Under the pieces are notes generated by a model, which saw only the letters and a program-made list of their open reading frames with translations, was not told where the DNA came from and made no database searches. This document shows, one piece after another, positions 1 to 13,102 of a stretch of DNA of 64,000 bases. This stretch comes from Cinnamomum chago (taxonomy: Eukaryota; Streptophyta; Magnoliopsida; Laurales; Lauraceae), in contig CP142458.1 of assembly GCA_038049695.1 (NCBI GenBank), positions 62,033,501 to 62,097,500 of the forward strand, written 5' to 3'. Position numbers and translations under genes: made by a program. The stretch's first letter is position 1. Every line of letters begins with the position of its first letter.

Positions 1-2575
1 ATCAAGTATACAAATTTATGCGGAAATATATATATATATATATATATATACAATGTTTTGTACAAACCTGAACAATGCAATTTAACAAAATTTCTTTTAC
101 ACTATTTAACACATCCAATTGCATATTTAAATACAATGCAAGGATGATAATTACAAAACGTTTCAAAAACAAGGTCCATTTTGTTTTCATTCATCAATAT
201 CATATCAAATGATATCGCATCATTTCCACTCAACTAATCCTCCTGGTGAAACCGGAGTGGTCTCATCCGTTGATGCTGTAGCCTGGGTAGGATCGGCACG
301 AGTAACTGGGCCTGTAATGCCATTAATAACACTGTGAATTCGATAATTCGGCAATGTAAAAATAGATACATGATTGTACAGGCTAAATTACACATTTAAT
401 ATGCCTAAATTGAAATATTAGACAATTGCAGACACAATTCGGAATCGATAAGAGTCATTTATAATGTTGGCAAACTATAATAGCATTCCATATCACATCT
501 TCCTAAAAAGGAATGAATCATATCTTCGACATGGAAGGAATCATCTTCTCTGCCGTGAAGGAAGAAAATACAAATAACATTTATTGAAGAATTTATCAGT
601 GCTTGAGCCAGGGACTACGGACAACACCACGGAGCTCCGGAATACTCCCAAATCATCCACTACAGTAAAAACAGCTTATAAAGAGCAATAATCAATAGCT
701 ATGTAGTGCCAAACTTGAGAGTAAACACAATGTACACATTTAATCCGTTTCACATGTAATTCAACGAATTCAATTTAACAATTAATCCAATCTGGATTCT
801 AAATCAATAATGAACCCTATCCGGGTTTGATTCAACATATAATGCCATTTAAGACAATTAAAGGAATAACCTTAACAATTCAAATTACTTTACTTTAATT
901 CCACCGACCATTTAGGTGAAATCTTCGGTTATTTAATGTATGTGTTATTCTCGATGGACACCACATTTTTATATACATTTGTATATTAAAGTCCCCTTAA
1001 TTAACACTTATGAAGATATAAACAGTATCAATAGCCTTGATATGATCAATAAGCTCTTTCCCTAAAATTCGGAAATTCAATCTGAAATTTTATTAGTTTT
1101 GATTAACCCTTGATCCATTTCAGTTCCAAATCCAGGGACACTAACTCCTGGAATTTCAAATGTATTTCACGTATAATTGATTAACCATTTGGTCAATCGA
1201 ACTTCGTTATTTGGTTAATTGAACATAAGTTCGGTTATATACCACAAATCATGGAACTTCCTAAGCTACGAAAGGTAATTCACCCTTTAATTGGGTTGAA
1301 AAGACCTTTATTATTTTCTTTAGGTTTGCTCAAGTGGATTTATATTCGCTCGAGCGGACCTCATCCAGAGAGTCGGTCGCTCGAGCCGCCCCTCTTATGC
1401 ACTCAAGCGATGTCAGATAGAGATGGGTTCGCTCATCGGACTCTTGTTTGCTCGAGCGATCACTTCAAAATTCCTAATCTGGAAATTCTAAACTAATCTT
1501 TTCACATGTCAAATCCTTCACAACCTGCAATAAAAAATTCCGGAACCTCCTGTTCCCTTCTCAAATACCATTTCACATAAGCATAACACTTCTCATCCAC
1601 CATTTAATCAATTCCAAGACCATCAAATTGATCCACAAATCAAATCAAATCAATTCCACAAACACATATCAATTATAAAGAAACCAAAACTGAAACTTAT
1701 ATCTATACAAAAATAAACAATAGTTTCTTTACTTCTAAAACAGCATATTATCATAAGTACTGCTTATACTTGCCTTAATTTCGAGTTTTAAATATAAACT
1801 CTTTTCCTTTCAAGCTTTATTTGACACAAATGACTCAAATTCCAAACCCTAACATCATAAAAACAACCAAAATATATTTAATTTGTTGTTTAAGATGGAA
1901 AAGGGTTTATACAATTTGTTTAGAACTGAAACTACACTTGATACTTACGTGTAACTCAACAAAGAGAAAATCACAACTTTTCCCTTAACTCTATATCCAA
2001 ATAAACTTGAAGAAGATGATGGAGAAGATGATACAAATGAAATCCCTTCTTTAAATCACTAAGTTAGCTTCACTTTAAGCTTTTGAGAGAGAATAAATGA
2101 AGAAGAAGAAAGAAAACCTGAACCTAGGGTTCTTGCTGGAAGGGTCGACTGAATGACTTTGGGTTTCATTTGAAACCTTATAACATGAATTTTTGCATAT
2201 TAACCCGCTTCATTATACTTATTTCTATTTTAAGTCAAATCAAGACTCATTGACCCATTTCAAGTCAAATGAAATTGAATATATTATGAAAGTTGATGTA
2301 CTCGTCGAGATACACATGATGGTACCAAGTTTCACCGTATCTGACAAAATATACGAAAATTTGTATTTGTGGAAAAGTCCCCAATTCCATCAAATTGAGT
2401 CTACAATCAATTCAACATTTTCTAAAACTATTTCATTATACTTAATTCATTCTCTTGAGACTAATTTGATTCATTTTGATCACTAACCACATTTAACTTG
2501 ATTAATTATGCTTAATTTGCATTAATCTTGCTTAACTAGAGTTAATCTTGATTAACTCGGACAGGGTGTAACATT
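1..2575 (-). repeat. Ty3/gypsy-type LTR, reverse orientation, cut by window edge
   Basis: Read on the minus strand, the segment starts at 2575 with TGTTACACCCTG, the same start as the LTRs at 3622 and 13103. It keeps the same order of landmarks: a CGACGAGTAC block, a cluster of CTCGAG palindromes (near 1349, 1379, 1451), a block resembling GGATTAGAAGAGTGG near 230, and a TTCCGC block near 20. It is clearly diverged from the other two LTRs, so it belongs to a related but separate copy. By comparison with them, roughly 180 bases of its 3' end lie beyond the left edge. Whether it is solo or part of a larger element cannot be seen. Confidence 0.75.
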
Positions 2576-3621
2576 TTTCTTTTCTAATCTTGTAATTTAG
2601 TATAGGAAAACTTTCACCTGTGCACTAACATGTGGACTGTCCTAGGGGTGGGACCTACCTCTGATTTTCAAAGACTATGGATTACACGTGTTTTGGATGC
2701 CCGGTGCACATGCACACAGTGCACATGTGAATATTTTTCAATTTGGATAGCCTGGAAATATTAATTTCCATATTTCTATAGTTTTGTTGCCCAAGGAATA
2801 TCCGAAGTTGTATCATACAAAATTGCACAACATGCAATTGAGAATCCAACAGCTTTGAAGATTGGGGTTCATGTGAAAGATGCAGAAGAATTCAAGCACA
2901 TTCATAAAAATGCAGAGAATGTGTATCTACTATCCTACTATTCAATTTCTTCAAACATGAGCTTGTCCTAAAACTATAGATTACTCAAAACCAGTAGAAA
3001 GGCACTCCAAATGAAACAAGTTACAGAAAGATCATACAAGGAAGCAAACCAAGGGGCTAAAAAGGTATGACTTACCAGTGTTTATTATACCTGCCCAACA
3101 AGGCAGTGTTCTTTGTTTTTCATGGCAACTACAGAACAGGTTCATCGTCCACAACTGGAAGAATCATTGATGCATTCAGATGAGCATAACCATCTAATTA
3201 ATAACCTGCAACCAGATGACCTGGTCCGCAATTAACATTTAACAAGATCAAGAAACCGAGAATATATTGAACAATCAATAGCATGTGCATGATTTTCCAG
3301 AGGAAGCTTCTCTTGAATATGGTAAACTTTCTGCAAGCATGACTTGATGTTGATGGGTCCAATCAACAAAACCTCAAAGATGAAAATGATGTGGTTTTTG
3401 CTGCGGACCATTGTTTATGTGAAAATTTTAAAAAGGCTACATTCCTATAAAATTCACCGTACTTCTACAAACAGAATTTCTTCAAATTATATATGAGAAA
3501 AAAGTAATTGAAAAGAGAATAATTCAATTCTATACATTCAAACTAACCATTATCTCTTCTAACAAACCATTCCCACTATCTATAGGGTCTCTAACACCCA
3601 TCACAAAATGGCGATGAGATC
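2576..3621. repeat. Tandem unit A, left part (non-coding, downstream side of zinc-finger copy A)
   Basis: This block aligns by eye with 19266-20840 (unit B), 24820-27390 (unit C) and, in part, 35128-35770 (unit D). Shared landmarks include TGTGGACTGTCCTAGG, CCCAAGGAATA, GTTGTATCATACAAAA and GGCGATGAGATC. A TTGCAG followed by GTTATTAATTAG, read on the minus strand near 3200, matches a conserved acceptor-like site downstream of gene D, so this part may hold the old last exon and 3' UTR. No coding sequence is evident. The gypsy element begins directly after it. Confidence 0.7.
3617..3621. repeat. Left target-site duplication of the gypsy element (AGATC)
   Basis: AGATC lies directly before the 5' LTR and is repeated directly after the 3' LTR. 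The uninterrupted sequence GATGAGATCATTGCGG is found in unit B near 20829, with the five bases present once. Confidence 0.93.
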
Positions 3622-6299
3622 TGTTACACCCTGACCAAAATTAACCCTGATTAGTACTAATTAAGTGTGTTTTTGCTAAATTAATTATGTTTGATTGCTA
3701 ATTATGACAATTAGTGATTATTAGTCTTTATAGACTGAGTTAGTTGAGTTTTTAACCCTGGATAGGTGAGTTGGAGTAGAGTTGACTCGATTAGGTAGAG
3801 TCAAGGGCTTTTTTGCATTTTGCATCATTTGCATGTCATCTCAACATCATCGCGTGTATTTCGACGAGTACGTTGATTTTCGTATCAAGCATTTCTCCAT
3901 TTGACTAACCATTGAACTAGTGGGCCCTCATTTGACCCAAAATGAGAATGTACTATTTGAGTGGACCTTCTTGCAAAAAGAAAAATGTCATCCTCACCCG
4001 CTTTAAATACAACCTTGTCCCTTCCTTTTCATTTCCTTTTCAACCATCAAGAAGAGTTAGTGCATGTGCCTTGGGAGCTAGGGTGACCTCATCATCATCT
4101 TCGTCATTTTCCCTTCTTCTTTGTTGACAAGAAATCACCTCTACCATCTCCCATCTTCTCCAAATTAGAAATCCTTGAAAGAGGTAAACTTCAAACACCT
4201 TTGATTTGTTTCTTTGAATTGGAATAGAGTCAAGAGACTCATGATTGTGCATACATGCATGTTCATCCCATTTTCCATGTGTTTATGTGACATTAGGGTT
4301 TGTTATTTGGGGATTTGGGGCTCCTTGAAACAAGTGTCTGAGAAGGGTTTTGTAAAGCTCATTAGAGGCAAGTATAAGCTTAATTTGGATTTACATCATG
4401 TTAGTTTCATTGATTCAAAGGAAACTCTTATTCAATGCTTTTATTTCTTAATAAATGGATGGACTGGAATTGGTTTTATGGTTTATATTTGATGGAATTG
4501 GATGGTGGGGATTGTATGTATTGTAAGGGGAGCAAGGAGGCTCCATGACTGCAGGTCTGATGTTAAAAGAAGTGTAGGAAGGAAAGGAGGGGAAATACCA
4601 TCAGAAATTTCGAATTGGAATTCTGGAGCGGGCGCTCGAGCGGACCCACCCACTGGAATTTCCGGAATGGAATTCTATAGTGGGCGCTCGAGCGCGCTAG
4701 GGGCCGCTCAAGCGTGCAACCCCTCTAGACACCTCCGCTCAAGCGGATCTGAAGCCAAAATTTTTGGGCCTTTTGGGCCCAATTAAAGGGAGTATTAACG
4801 CTCCTAGCCTATATTAACCCTCCTTATTCCTTTATTAAGTGGATTATGGTGCACACATTAATTCCATAGGAAATTAGGAATTCTCGAGACCTTATTACCT
4901 TAAAATGGAACCGTTAACCATAGTAATTGGTCTAATGGATATTTATTAGTCTAATGCTATGCCATGAAGGTTAGTTGGAAATTCAACGTACTTCTCATAA
5001 ATAGTGACACCTAATGAGGTAGTAATATGCTGATCTTCCTAACCTACTTTGTATTGGACGGTGAAAGACTAAAAACAATAATCTAGTGTTGGTTAGTAAA
5101 AATATCTAGATTTCCTTAAATTATTGCATTTCATGTTGGAGTATAATTTCATTCTTGATATCAAATCCTACTTAGTAGATTGATAATATTGTCAGTATTC
5201 ATTGAGGTCCAATTGTTTTAACCAATTAGTAACTTTTGTATTGTATATCCGATTTGGCAGTTATTGGAAATGAGGATTGTGTAAGTAATTAAGTATATAT
5301 GATTATTATTCGATGTGATTATGATTAAATGAAAACAAACTTACTCAAATCGATTTTTATTGGAATATTATTTGATTCAATCGAGTCGGCACTACTTAGC
5401 TTCACCCTGTGATACCCGACGGGGTTGAACTTGGTCTATTTATTCGAGACTATTGCAGTAAGTCATCTGGAGCACCGGAACTCCAGACCCGGGTAGCCAA
5501 TTAGCTTTTGGCCGTGCCGCTGGTGACATCCCAACTAGATTTGCTCTCTTTTGAGAGAATGAGGTTAAGGTAGTAGCCAAATTAGTATGTTTTCATTATA
5601 TTTGACTCACAAGCATAAATGATTCGATTTTCGCATAATTTGCTTAGTTGATACGCATGATTGACATCTATCAATTTAATTGCCATTAATTTAATTTGAA
5701 GCATTATGTACTTCCTTATTAATGCCTATACTTGCTAGATCGTCGTATTGAGATACTACTCTTGATGTCACAGTCGCATGTGCAGCTCTTGGCCTGAAGA
5801 GGCCCCGGAGGGAGCGGAGGTTACCCAAGAGGTACCTCCAGGATTAGAAGAGTGGTCAAAACAAGGGCTAGCTTAGATTCTTCTTTTTCGGAGCGCGATT
5901 TGTCCATTTTGGAGATGTTACAGTTAGTGTGACTAGCCCCTTTTTGTGTGGGTCACACTTAGTTTATTCTTTTGATCATACTTTGGTATAGTTGTATAGG
6001 GTTCTTTTATTGTTCCCTCTTTTGTAAATCAATGTTTATACTTGTATAATTCTTTTGTACCAAACTTAAATGTTTAATTGGACTGAATGGGAAATGATAC
6101 CTTCTGTTAATGAATTACAGCTTCCGCTGTGTTTAAATGTCATTCATATGTTTTAGTGAGCTAGACTCACATGTGGAATAGTTGCTTTTCTCTCCTTCGT
6201 GTGTTGTATGTGTCTCGAGACAGGTACAGCATCATGGGAGTACGTGTCTCACCTCGGGGATTACCCTACCCCAAGGTGATTCGGGACCAGGATGTGACA
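3622..6299 (+). repeat. 5' LTR of the gypsy element
   Basis: It begins TGTTACACC and ends GATGTGACA, so it has TG...CA termini. It matches 13103-15783 along its length, with scattered substitutions and an indel near 5790 (extra GAGGCCCCGGAGGGAGCGG here). It contains repeated CTCGAG palindromes near 4635 and 4687. Small open frames inside it appear in both LTRs simply because the LTRs are copies. Confidence 0.95.
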
Positions 6300-6309
6300 T
6301 ACGTCAGTA

Positions 6310-6322
6310 TGGTATGGGAGCC
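6310..6322 (+). other. Primer-binding site, initiator-Met-like
   Basis: TGGTATGGGAGCC lies about 10 bases inside the 5' LTR end and resembles the usual plant site TGGTATCAGAGCC. The untranslated leader then runs to about 6604 and includes a run of C near 6590. Confidence 0.7.
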
Positions 6323-6604
6323 CTGAAAGTCTTACTAAAAGGCTTAGAAACATAATTAGAAACGTTGTGAGGATACGTTAGCATCGTTAGAGAGTATAGG
6401 TTAGTCAGGGCTAGTTTGTCATTAGTTGTAAGTAATTGTGTTCCTAGTTAGTATTGTGCAAAGTGAGTTAGAGTATAGTCCTAACCCTCACAATTGTTTT
6501 GCAGATCAATGCATCCAGCTCTGAAAGCGGACACAACGGTGGAAACAATAGTCTCAAAATGATGACTCGTTTGTTGTATTGGAAAATGACCCCCCCCCCC
6601 CTCG

Positions 6605-7510
6605 ATGGAAGCTCGAATGATGATGTTGATGGAACAAATGGCCAAGACGAATGAGCACCTAGCAACATTGATTGCCAGGCAAGGTCAAACTCAGCCAACT
6701 CCGAGAACCCAAGTGGTTATCCAGTCTAAGGAACATGATCCAAATACCTTATACGAAAAGTTCAGAAAAAGTGGAGCGACCGAATTCCACGGAAAAGAAG
6801 ACGCAATCCAGGTTCATGAATGGTTAGAGCACATAGGTGACGTGTTCAAGACAGTGGTGTGCGACACCAAACAGAGAGTGGTACTCACTACCTCGATGTT
6901 CCGAGGCGTTGCTAAAGATTGGTGGAAAAGCATTCGAGACACTTATAAAGTTATGCCTAACACCACAATCTAGGAGACCTTTCAATAGGAATTCTGCCGC
7001 AAATTCATACCGGCTCATTTGTACCAGAAAAAGGAAGAGAAATTTATCAAGTAGAACTAGATGACAGTAGAGACATTTGTACACACTTTTATTCAATTGT
7101 CCAAATTTGCCAAAGATTTGGTTAACACAGAAGAGAAGAAAGTCAAGAGATTTGTTGGAGGATTTCATCCGATGTATGAAGAGCATGTAGTGATGTACAA
7201 AAGGCCTGAGACCTTTTAGGAGACGGTAGATCGAGCTTACGTTGTAGAAGAGATGGCCATCAAGAAGAGGAATGCAGACCCAAAAAGGAGTATGTCCCAT
7301 TCTAGAAGAGGTTTTCAGCATAAGAAGCAGAAGGGTGTAGCCGGTGGGCCTAACGCGCCCAAGTGTGGAACTTGTGGAAAGGGGCATCCTACGAAGAGGT
7401 GTTGGAGAAACACCGGTGCATGCGTTCAATGTGGGTCCATGGAGCACCGAGCAGTAGTCTGTCCCAAGAACAGAGGTGGTTATGGAACACCCCAGCAGCA
7501 ACCTCCTTAA
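6605..7510 (+). pseudogene. gag region of the gypsy element (fossil)
   Basis: The segment encodes a retrotransposon gag-like domain (near 6605-7250) and, near 7360-7480, two CCHC zinc knuckles, the second reading CVQCGSMEHRAVVC. It belongs to the element at 3622-15783 and precedes the protease. The region is broken; it is listed only as a fossil part. Confidence 0.85.
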
Positions 7511-7689
7511 GCAACCAACTAGGCCAGCACTTCCAGCCCCACCTCAGAGGCTGGCATTATTAGCACCACCTCCAAGACCCCAACAGCAGCAACGACAACA
7601 GCCAGGAAGGCCAGGACAACAAATTCAACAAGCCAGGCAGTTGCCACAGCAAGTTGGGAGACTTTTTGCAACGAATCGAGAGCAGGCAG

Positions 7690-10615
7690 AAGCAGCTGGC
7701 AATGTAGTAGAAGGTACTGTTTTGATATGTGCTAGAGACGCGAAGACTTTATTCGATTCGTGGTCTACACATTCATTTGTGGCGCCCCATTTTGCTAGTA
7801 AACTTCAGCAACGACCAAAGTTGCTACCATTCGTGTTGATGGTGACTACCCCAGTGGGTAAACGAGTAGCTTGCGATAACTACTACCCCAAGTGTAGTGT
7901 ACAGATTGGAGATCTGCTGATGCTAGCAGACTTGATAATTCTTTCGATGCAAGACTTTGACGTCATCCTTGGAATGGATTGACTCGCGAGATACCGAGCT
8001 TGTGTGGATTGCTTCCACTAAACTATCACCTTTAAGGTAGAGAAGCCTGAGTCGGATGTGATATTCGAGGGTGAATGGAGAGAAAGGCCTAAATCCGGAC
8101 TCGTGTCAGCGTCAGATGCTATCAAGCTTCTAAAGAGTGGCTGTGAAGGCTACTTTGCTTTTATCTCTGAGAAGAAATCCCGCGTAAAGCTAGAAGATAT
8201 TCATGTGGGGTGTGAATTTTCAGATGTGTTTTCGAATGAGGTTCCAAGATTTCCTCTGCCCAGAGAAGTAGACTTTTATATCGATTTGATGCCGGGCAAC
8301 TCTCCGATTTCAAAGGCACCATACAGAATGGCCCCAACAGAACTCATAGAATTGAATGAACAGTTGCAAGACTTGCTAGACAAGGGACTTATAAGTCCTA
8401 GTGTTTCACCTTGGGGAGCTCCAGTATTGTTCGTAAGGGAGAAGGGTGGTTCTCTTCGCATATGCATAGACTATAGGCAGATCAACCAAGTAACGATCAA
8501 GAACAAGTATCCGTTGCCTCGCATTGACGAACTGTTTGACCAGCTTCAAGAAGTAGCGTATTTCTCAAAGATCGATCTCAGATCCGGATCCCATCAGTTG
8601 AGAGTCCGTGAGCAAGATATTGAGAAGACAGCGTTCAGAACGAGATACGGTCACTATGAATTTCTTGTGATGCCTTTTGGCTTGACCAATGCACCGGCAG
8701 TGTTTATGGCATTGATGAATAGGATCTTCGCTCCCTACCTCGATCAGTTTATCGTTGTCTTCATTGATGATATTCTGGTATATTCCAAGTCTATAGAAGA
8801 GCATGCAGATCATCTCAGATCATCGCTTCAGCTTTTGAGGATGCACCAGCTGTATGCTAAGCTCGATAAGTGTGATTTTTGGCTTGAACAAGTAGCCTTT
8901 TTAGGGCATATCATCACCCGAGATGGCCTAAGAGTAGATGCAACCAAAGTAGAAGCAGTGATAAATTGGCAAAGTCCGAGAACAGTGGCAGCGATTCGAA
9001 GCTTTCTGGGTCTAGCAGGATACTACCGCAGATTCGTCAAGGATTTCTCAAAGATCTCAGCCCCGTTGACTAAATTGTCCACGATAGATATGACATTCAT
9101 TTGGACTAAGGAATATGAAGCCAATTTTCAGACTTTAAAGGAGAAGTTGACGACCGCCCCAGTTTTGTCTCTACCTGAAGGTACAAGAGGTTTTGTGATA
9201 TATTCACATGCATCTAGAGTTGGATTGGGGTGTCTTTATGAAAAATGGAAAGATTATAGTCTATGGGTCAAGAAAATTGAAGAATCATGAGAAGAATTAT
9301 GCCACCCACGATCTTGAGTTAGCAGCTATTGTGTTTGCACTAAAGCTTTGGAGATATTATTTTTATGGAAACCAATTTGAAGTGCATTCCGATCATCTCA
9401 GCTTACAATTTCTATTTTCTCAACAAGATCTCAACATGAGGCAGAGACGGTGGTTAGAATTCGTAAAGGACTATGATTTTCCAATTAAATACATTCCAGG
9501 AAAAGAAAATGTGGTGGCCAACGCTTTGAGTAGGAAGCCGTCACTAGTTGCGGCTATGGGCACACAATGGTGCAAATTTGATGCTTTCGAAGAACTAGAT
9601 GTAGATGTTCGATTGCTTAGTGACTCAGTAATGATGGCAGCCATGTTAGTGTACGAACCAGAGCTAATGTATCGAATTAAGAATGAGCAGTTCGAAGACC
9701 CTAATCTAGCCAAGATAAGAGATCATATTGTAGAGAAGCTTGATTTCCAATTGGTGGACGAGGTCTTGTATTTCAGGAATCGGTTGTGTGTACCAAAGAT
9801 TAAGTAGTTGATACATCCAATTTTGACGGAAGCACGTCAGGCAAGATACGCGATGCACCCTGGAAGTACCAAGATGTACAGAGATCTTAAGAGACGTTTT
9901 TGGTGGAAAAATATGAAGAGAGAAATTACGGAGTTCGTATCCAAATGTTACACTTGCCAGCGTGTAAAGTTTAAGCATAGGCGACCTCCAGGTTTATTGC
10001 ACCCCTTGTCTATCCCTCAGTGGAAATGGGAGCACATATCGATGGACTTCGTTTTAGGTCTACCTTTGACTAGTCGGAAGAACAATGTAATTTGGGTGAT
10101 AGTTGACTGGTTGACGAAATCAGCCCATTTTCTCCCTTTCAAGAAAGCTATGAAGTTCAACGAGATGGCAAAGCTCTTTGTTAAGGAGATAGTTCGATTG
10201 CATGGTATTCCGGTGTCAATAGCCTCCGATAGAGATATGAGGTTTGTTTCTTCATTCTGGCAGTCTTTTCAGCAGTCCATGGGCACTAAACTCAGCTTTA
10301 GCACCGCTTATCATCCACAGACAGATGGACAATCTGAACGCACCATCCAGACCCTAAAAGACATGCTACCAGCTAGCGTTCTTGACTTCGGCGGCGAGTG
10401 GGATGAACATTTGGCCTCAACATGAATAATAGCTTTCATTCGACTATTGGGATGTCGCCTTTTGAAGCTCTCTATGGACGGAGTTGTAGAACTCATGTTT
10501 GTTAGGAAGAAGTCGGCATGAGAAGTTTTCATGGATCTACGATTGTTGCAGATACAGCCGAGAAAGTTCTTTAAGTCAGAGAGAGACTGAAGACTGCACA
10601 ATCTAAATAGAAAAG
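7690..10615 (+). pseudogene. pol region of the gypsy element: protease, RT, RNase H, integrase (fossil)
   Basis: In order: an aspartic-protease-like region near 7740-7980; reverse transcriptase near 8330-8900, with [12 protein letters not shown] and the FIDDILVYS catalytic-core motif; RNase H near 9190-9530, with ATHDLELAAIVFALK; and integrase near 9820-10420, with a zinc-binding HHCC region and TAYHPQTDGQSER. This order is typical of Ty3/gypsy. The region is broken and is interrupted after 10620 by another element. Confidence 0.92.
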
Positions 10616-10620
10616 CTACG

Positions 10621-12601
10621 TGTTGTGAATTTAAATTCAATCTTTTAATGCTGCAAGTGCACAGCTGTCCTTTTGAGACAGTGGCTAATACAGGTCAAAT
10701 CCCACAGGGAGATCTACTGAAATATTTTTTTTTATTAAAATCTAAATTTTTTTTATAATGAAAATAAAAATAAAAATAAATCAAGATTTGAATGAGAGAT
10801 AAAGCTACTATACAAGATGAACGGATAACAATGATGATAAAGGTAGATCAGAGCAACAAAGAGTCTATTAATTAATTTCAATACTCAATCCACATACTAG
10901 TCTTTTGTCTTGCAAATAACTCAGATTAGAAACAACTCAATGTTTCTAATCTGGAAGATATTTTTCTTTTAAAATCCAATTCTTAAACAGAAGAACCCAA
11001 GATCTCCAACACCTAATAAAAATCACTTTGACCATCAGTTAACAAATTAAGCATAAAATATTAAAGGTATAAAAACCTAAGTATATCCTATCAAAAGAAG
11101 ATTAATTGATCAAAAAGAAATTTATTTAAAATATAAAGCAAAAGTTTGCCTGCGGCACGAAGGCAAATCTATTATTCTACTAAACATGCATCATAAGGAC
11201 ATAAAAATTAAATTAAAGACATATAATAAAAATAAAATCACTTAACTTCACTTTGTGCTCCGATCCAAAGAATCTACTCCTCCATTCCAAAAGATGTGAT
11301 TTTCATTAAAAACTTCATGGCAATTACAATTTTCTCTCACACTCTTCTAACTTAGTTCTGGAACAGGGCCCCAGAATACACAAAAATAACTCTTAAATTC
11401 TATTAAGTAGGAAAATAAGAGAAAACGAAGAGAAAACGAAGAGAAAATAATTAGGGACGTCCGAGGGAGGAGTGTGTCTCCCGTATGCTACCTTTTGGTT
11501 CCTTTTATATCTCCGATTATCTTACATATATATTGAATCTAGACACCTTCTTTACAGATTTGATTTATCTTCACTGATAAGGTATATCTCTTATCCTTTT
11601 TGAATTTGAATAAGGTGAAAGCTTTTGAAAAGTTCTAGGTGGCACGGCTAATCTTCAAATGGGGTCCCACAAGGGATGTGTAGCAATTAATTATCAATGG
11701 TGTGGATTTAATTTGCAATCCCGTCTAAAAATAAATATAAAAATCTCCGGACCCATAACTTTATCAATATAGCTCTGATTTGCGCATTCTTGGGATCTGC
11801 AAGTATCTACTCTGAATAAGCTTTCCAACGATAGGTAAATTTCATCGATCCGACGGTCGGATTGAAAGTTATGACAATTTGAAGATGAGTTGTTCTCAGA
11901 AAAAACGAGTTTAACTTTTAAAATTTGATTTGTAATGGATTTTATCTCTGCACAACTTTCATTTTTAAAAGGACATCAGATGTGGATGATTCAAACTCTT
12001 CTTCTTTTGTTCCAATCAAAATTGTACTCTTTAAATTATCCATTAATAATTTCAAATTTGCAATCACTGTGGACCCTACCATGTGGGACATTTCATCTAT
12101 TTGAACAGTGGGGCATATAAGAAGTCTTCTACAGTAGTTAGGACTCTTCAATTGACATAATGAGTAGACCCCTCCTTTGATTGATTTTCATGTGGTTTGT
12201 GTGTGGGATCCACGTGGTGAATTCTTCAATTTACTTCTTTTCAAGCTTCAATTCAGCAATGCAGGGCCAGGATGACTATGTGTGCTTAAAAGTGGGCTCC
12301 GTATCAGAGGTCTGCAATTCTCATTTTTTACACATTCTAATTCAATACATTAAATATTGAAGAGTCCATATTGAAGCGGGACGCATTCGGACTGAGTTCT
12401 ATTTAAACTGGGACTCTTCGGAGAAAATTTGCAAAACAATCTAAGTTTATGCAGAAAATGTATGAAAAGAATGAAAATTCAGGTTCCTAGGTGAAAATGC
12501 ATGAAATGATGAAATTAGATGAATAATGATGCAATTCACCCAATTAAATCCCTAATTCATCATAAAATGATGCGTAAATGTGCAAATTCATGAACTCAAC
12601 A
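10621..12601. mobile_element. Solo-LTR-like insertion nested in the gypsy pol region
   Basis: The segment starts TGTTGTGAAT and ends AACTCAACA, giving short inverted TGTTG/CAACA ends. It is flanked by a 5-bp duplication CTACG (10616-10620 and 12602-12606). Without it, the integrase-region coding sequence on the two sides would be adjacent. It carries no recognisable gag or pol, and at 1981 bp it fits a solo LTR of another family or a non-autonomous LTR-type element. It is younger than the gypsy copy it sits in. Confidence 0.85.
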
Positions 12602-13064
12602 CTACGCGGACAATAGAAGAAAGATACTCAAATTCCAAGTTGGAGATTGGGTGTTTTTGAAGAAATCTCCGATGAAATGCACCATTCGGTTTGGGCAATA
12701 AGGTAAACTCTCCCCAAGATATGTGAGACCGTTCGAGATAAAGAGCCGAATAGGCGATGTGGCGTATAGATTGAAGCTTCCACCCGAATTCGCTGGAGTA
12801 CACGATGTGTTTCACATTTCCATGCTTCGTAAATACATCTGTGATCCGTCTCATGTTATCCAGTATGAAGAAGTTCAAATCAAGCCTGACTCCACATACG
12901 TCGAACGTCCGCTTTGTATTATTGATGAGAAAGAGCAAGTGTTGCGGACGAGGACGATTCATTGGGTGAAACTCCTTCGGGATCATCTTGGACCCTACGA
13001 AGTTATGTGGAAACTCGAGGAACAAGTTGCACGACATTATCCTGAACTCTTCGCCTATGTATGA
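12602..13064 (+). pseudogene. 3' end of gypsy integrase region with chromodomain-like tail (fossil)
   Basis: After the nested insertion, the sequence encodes the usual gypsy integrase C-terminal region, including VFHISMLRKY near 12805-12835, and a tail with IHWVKLLRDHLGPYE that resembles the chromodomain-type end of plant chromoviruses. It ends about 40 bases before the 3' LTR. Confidence 0.8.
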
Positions 13065-13088
13065 TCATTCGGAGGACCGAATGAGTCC

Positions 13089-13101
13089 AAGAGGGGGAGA
13101 A
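13089..13101 (+). other. Polypurine tract of the gypsy element
   Basis: AAGAGGGGGAGAA lies two bases before the start of the 3' LTR, the expected place for plus-strand priming. Confidence 0.8.
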
Positions 13102-13102
13102 A

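Noticed and set aside
4040-4252. Small LTR-borne proteins conserved between 4040-4252 and 13599-13811
   Set aside because: They are alike only because the two LTRs are copies of each other; no conserved domain or codon-level constraint is visible.
6824-7501. 225-codon minus-strand gene
   Set aside because: It is antisense to the gypsy gag region and has no domain of its own.
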